Assembly (NCBI RefSeq): GCF_036884255.1 | Contig: NZ_CP145605.1 | Location: 5,270,001 to 5,334,000, forward strand | Direction: 5' to 3' | DNA: 64,000 nucleotides | Origin: Paenibacillus tundrae | GTDB lineage: Bacteria > Bacillota > Bacilli > Paenibacillales > Paenibacillaceae | In this document: piece after piece, positions 61,018 through 64,000 of the stretch | Numbering within the stretch: the first letter of the stretch is position 1 | Layout of the letters: every line of letters begins with the position of its first letter | Translations under genes and position numbers: made by a program | The notes under the pieces: model-generated | Told to the model about the DNA's origin: nothing | The model's database searches: none | Seen by the model: only the letters and a program-made list of their open reading frames with translations

Positions 61018-61890
61018 TTAACGTGTAGCAAATTTACGGCGAGCATAGCGGAAGATAATCCCGTGTTTCGGGGACAACAGCAGCGCGAGTACAAATAAAA
61101 TACCGGCAACCGCCACCATGCACCCTGCAATGGAAGCATCCAACATATAAGCCATGATGTAGCCTCCAACCGAAGAAGCAGCTCCAACCAGCACGCTGTA
61201 CAGGATCATTTTGCCAAGTCGATCGGTTAACAGATACGCTGTTGCCGCAGGTACAATCAACATACCTACAACGAGAATAGAGCCTACACTTTCAAACGAA
61301 GCCACAGACGTCATGGAGACAAGTCCCATGAGCAAGTAATGGAACAACACTACCGGAATACCGCAGGCTGCAGCCAGTGCTGGATCGAAGGCACATAGCT
61401 TGAACTGTTTATAGAACAGCCCAATAACCACCAGGATGACCAACAACGTAATTCCCAGCATCCATACTGCTCTTGGCCCAACATCCGTACCACCAATCAT
61501 CAGTGTATCCCACTGCACATAAGCAATCTCACCAAATAGGACGCAGTCCAGATCCAAGTCAATATGCTGTGCATTCAGACTAATTAAGATGACCCCTACC
61601 GCAAATAGAGCCGTAAATACAATACCAATAGAGGCATCGGAGGATAGCCCCCCAGCCTGCAAGCTCTGAATCAGAAACACCGTCAATAGACCAAAGATCG
61701 TTGCACCAAGCAGCATCCATAACGAATCTCGGGAACCACTCCATAAGAAAGCTATGGCAATCCCGGGTAGTACAGCATGACTAATGGCATCACCCACTAA
61801 GGCCATCCGGCGCAAAATTAGAAAACAACCCAGAATTGCACAAGCTGACGAGACAAGTATTGCCGTTAAAATAATCCAAAAGGTTGCCAT
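61018..61890 (-). CDS. mntD: Manganese/zinc-type ABC transporter permease (MntD-like), 290 aa
   Basis: Member of the ABC-3 metal permease family with about eight membrane segments: GDAISHAVLPGIA, SSDASIGIVFTALFAVGV and GSILVVGMLIVPAATAYLL. Start and the preceding stop share one base (TAATG). With the three upstream genes it matches mntABCD; zinc or iron cannot be excluded from sequence alone. Confidence 0.88.
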   Translation of the reverse strand: MATFWIILTAILVSSACAILGCFLILRRMALVGDAISHAVLPGIAIAFLWSGSRDSLWMLLGATIFGLLTVFLIQSLQAGGLSSDASIGIVFTALFAVGVILISLNAQHIDLDLDCVLFGEIAYVQWDTLMIGGTDVGPRAVWMLGITLLVILVVIGLFYKQFKLCAFDPALAAACGIPVVLFHYLLMGLVSMTSVASFESVGSILVVGMLIVPAATAYLLTDRLGKMILYSVLVGAASSVGGYIMAYMLDASIAGCMVAVAGILFVLALLLSPKHGIIFRYARRKFATR

Positions 61891-62852
61891 TACATCTCAC
61901 CCCGTTCTTGCTGCCCATTTCGCTGCGCAGAGAGTGTCTGAACGGCGGCATGCTCTTCTCTCAAGTAAGCCGACTTGGCTTGAATACTTCGTAAGCGCCG
62001 GGCCAGTAAGCCCCTGCGCGGAGCCAGTAGTGCCGAACCTGCAAACAGGACAGTTGCTGCTAGCACAGTCACAGGACCTGTTGGTAGATTAGGAACCATC
62101 GTGCTGAACAACGTACCTGTTGCACCGCTCATAGCACCAAATATACCTGAGAGCAGCACCATAAGTGCAAGTGAATCTGTCCAGCAACGTGCTGCAGCTG
62201 CCGGCGTGACCAACAGGGCGGCAACGAGGACTACACCTACCGCCTGAATGCCTGCAACGACCGCAATAACAGTTAATAATAGAATGAGCTGCTCCAGCAC
62301 AGCAACAGGCAATCCCATGCCTCTTGCGAATCCTGGATCGAAGCTCACCAGCTTGAATTCCTTAAACCACACGAGGCAAGCGATGAGTAACAACAGACAG
62401 ACGCCGCCCATAACATACACATCCGTCATCACCATCGAAGCTGCCTGACCAAACAAATACTTGTCGAGCCCGCTCTGGCTTCCACTCGCACTATGCTGAA
62501 TGCGTGTCAACATCACTACGCCAATGCCGAAGAACACCGTTAATACAATTCCCATTGCAGCATCCTGCTTAATGCGAGAATGCCGTGTAATCCACGAAAT
62601 GCCGAAGGTGGCTACAATACCAGCAACGAGAGCGCCAAACAAGAAAAGTCCCACGGATTTGGTCTCGGTTAGCATAAATGCAATACAGATTCCCGGCAAC
62701 GCTGCATGTGCAAGTGTGTCACCCATAAGGCTCTGACGTCGTAAAAAGGTAAAGGAGCCGATGATTCCACTACTGAATCCAAGTAATAAACATCCGAGAA
62801 GAATCCAGCGAGTATTCGGGTCAGACAGAATGGAGAGTGCCCAGTTCCACAT
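61890..62852 (-). CDS. mntC: Manganese/zinc-type ABC transporter permease (MntC-like), 320 aa
   Basis: Second ABC-3 permease: GDTLAHAALPGICIAF, KQDAAMGIVLTVFFGIGV, AVGVVLVAALLVTPAAAARC. The C-terminal extension (about 280-320) is charged and cytoplasmic. Translationally coupled on both sides. Forms the channel with the MntD-like partner. Confidence 0.88.
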   Translation of the reverse strand: MWNWALSILSDPNTRWILLGCLLLGFSSGIIGSFTFLRRQSLMGDTLAHAALPGICIAFMLTETKSVGLFLFGALVAGIVATFGISWITRHSRIKQDAAMGIVLTVFFGIGVVMLTRIQHSASGSQSGLDKYLFGQAASMVMTDVYVMGGVCLLLLIACLVWFKEFKLVSFDPGFARGMGLPVAVLEQLILLLTVIAVVAGIQAVGVVLVAALLVTPAAAARCWTDSLALMVLLSGIFGAMSGATGTLFSTMVPNLPTGPVTVLAATVLFAGSALLAPRRGLLARRLRSIQAKSAYLREEHAAVQTLSAQRNGQQERGEM

Positions 62853-62855
62853 GCA

Positions 62856-63680
62856 TTACACCTGGCCTTTCTCCGACCGGCTTCCAATCATCGCAATCCG
62901 GCCTCCGTACGTCTCTTGTAGTGTGTCAGGTACAAATACCTCGTGAGTGGGTCCACCTGCTACAAGCCGCCCGTTCAACAACAGCACATGGTCAAAATAC
63001 TCCTCCACCGTTGCCAGATCATGATGCACAACAAGCACGGTCTTTCCTTGCTGCTTCAACTGCTCGAGCAAAGATATGATCGCCTTTTCTGTTGTTGCGT
63101 CAACCCCGGCAAACGGTTCATCCATGAAATATAGATCCGCATCCTGAACTAATGCACGTGCCAGAAATACCCGCTGCTGCTGACCGCCGGAGAGCTGGCT
63201 GATCTGACGGTACATGTAGTCGCCCATGCCGACCTGCTCTAAACAATGCGCTGCCAGATCACGTTCCTTCTTGCCTGGGCGACGGAACCAACCCAGATGA
63301 CCATAACGTCCCATCGTCACCACATCCAGCGCATGGGTAGGGAAATCCCAATCCACGGACTCCCTTTGCGGAACATACCCGATCCGTCTCCGTTGCTCAC
63401 GATAGGATTGCCCGAAAATACGTACATCGCCATGCATTTTGGGAACCAGCCCGAGCACTGCTTTGATTAGGGTTGATTTGCCTGCGCCATTCGGACCCAA
63501 TATACCGATAAGCTGCCCTTCTGGAATATCGAAGGATACTCCGCTTAGAACAGGTTTCTTGTGGTAAGCCACTGCTAGATCTCTCACACTGAGAGGAGCT
63601 GTTGCAGACTGCTTTTCCTGTTGAGCATGATTGTTCGTCATGCCTTGAAGAGAATTTTTAGATGATGTTAACTTGTTCAT
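62856..63680 (-). CDS. mntB: Metal ABC transporter ATP-binding protein (MntB-like), 274 aa
   Basis: Walker A GILGPNGAGKST (about 59-70), signature QLSGGQQQRVFLAR, Walker B DLYFMDEPFAGVD, and switch VVHHDLATV. A ~28-residue N-terminal tail precedes the ABC domain; an internal ATG at codon 14 is an alternative start. GGAG lies ten bases before ATG 63680. Confidence 0.9.
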   Translation of the reverse strand: MNKLTSSKNSLQGMTNNHAQQEKQSATAPLSVRDLAVAYHKKPVLSGVSFDIPEGQLIGILGPNGAGKSTLIKAVLGLVPKMHGDVRIFGQSYREQRRRIGYVPQRESVDWDFPTHALDVVTMGRYGHLGWFRRPGKKERDLAAHCLEQVGMGDYMYRQISQLSGGQQQRVFLARALVQDADLYFMDEPFAGVDATTEKAIISLLEQLKQQGKTVLVVHHDLATVEEYFDHVLLLNGRLVAGGPTHEVFVPDTLQETYGGRIAMIGSRSEKGQV

Positions 63681-63713
63681 TCACGTTCCACTCCTCTCTT
63701 GATCCTTGTTCCA

Positions 63714-64000
63714 TCACTTCAATGCCTCGACAATGGTCTGGATGTTATGCCGGATCATACCGATATATGTGCCTTCCTCCGTACCTTCAGCACCCATGGC
63801 ATCCGAGAACAATTCGCCGCCAATGGTGACCGTATGTCCTTTTTCCGCCGCTCCAGCAATAATGGCTTCCATCGCTTTTGCAGGCACACTCGACTCTACG
63901 AACACAGCTTTGATCTGATTCTCTACAAGATAATCACGCAGTTCACTAACATCTTTTGCACCATATTCCGCTGCTGTGCTAATCCCTTGCAGTCCCATGA
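63714..64000 (-). CDS. mntA: Metal-binding lipoprotein of the MntA/TroA family, C-terminal part
   Basis: The visible 95 residues are the C-terminal lobe of a cluster 9 (TroA-like) solute-binding protein: KAVFVESSVPAKAMEAI and TIGGELFSDAMG, where E and D are typical metal ligands. The N-terminal half and signal peptide lie beyond the right edge. 33 bp before the ATPase gene in the same operon. Confidence 0.88.
   Translation of the reverse strand, partial: MGLQGISTAAEYGAKDVSELRDYLVENQIKAVFVESSVPAKAMEAIIAGAAEKGHTVTIGGELFSDAMGAEGTEEGTYIGMIRHNIQTIVEALK

Overview
The window looks like a chromosomal segment of a Paenibacillus-type, spore-forming Firmicute. The evidence is Bacillus-style replication genes (dnaB and dnaI), Sda, a YheC/YheD ATP-grasp protein, HemQ of the coproporphyrin-dependent heme pathway, menaquinone synthesis by the futalosine route (MqnE), YesM/YesN and LplABC-type systems, strong GGAGG ribosome-binding sites and frequent TTG starts. 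There are no rRNA or tRNA genes, no CRISPR array, and no transposase or integrase gene.

Region 1 (1-25559): the helicase-loader genes dnaI (1-481, cut by the window edge) and dnaB (24024-25559) lie on the same strand but are about 23.5 kb apart. Between them sits a carbohydrate locus. It holds a secreted GH85 endo-beta-N-acetylglucosaminidase, a divergent YesM/YesN-like two-component system, a lipoprotein binding protein with two CUT1 permeases, GH3, two GH38 alpha-mannosidases, a GH125 alpha-1,6-mannosidase and a 1057-residue GH-A-type hydrolase. The simplest reading is a high-mannose N-glycan pathway: GH85 releases the glycan outside, the ABC system imports it, and the mannosidases degrade it in the cytoplasm. 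No ABC ATPase is encoded, so a shared MsmX-type ATPase elsewhere is presumed.

Region 2 (25560-32345): yuiB, hemQ, a type II NADH dehydrogenase with a Rex-like operator upstream, a YumC ferredoxin-NADP reductase, a small zinc-ribbon protein whose Shine-Dalgarno lies in a long hairpin, sda with DnaA boxes next to its promoter, and a YheC/YheD ATP-grasp gene.

Region 3 (32346-42440): ppx and ppk are convergent with overlapping 3' ends, and ppk has a three-repeat PhoP box. Then come a structured leader-like RNA with a terminator, a secreted GH53 galactanase, a 250-bp tandem repeat that also occurs as a diverged copy at 8160, a 7TM sensor kinase with a REC-SARP regulator, and a YwnB-like oxidoreductase with a palindromic operator.

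Region 4 (42441-50470): a B. subtilis yut/yuz-like iron-sulfur and redox block (yutM, yutJ, yuzB, yutI) with mqnE, which follows a structured ncRNA candidate. An SDR and a tandem pair of DUF2167 proteins follow.

Region 5 (50471-64000): metNIQ under a SAM-I riboswitch, a HEPN-domain protein, ctaA, a thioredoxin, DUF2515, murJ/ytgP, DUF456, a Cof-type HAD phosphatase, and a mntABCD-like metal transporter cut by the right edge.

Most noteworthy observations: the N-glycan locus wedged between dnaB and dnaI, its predicted core beta-mannosidase and regulator sites, a dispersed TGTTCAAAAAG palindromic repeat family, the two candidate structured RNAs, the DnaA-box/sda arrangement and the Pho-box/ppk arrangement.
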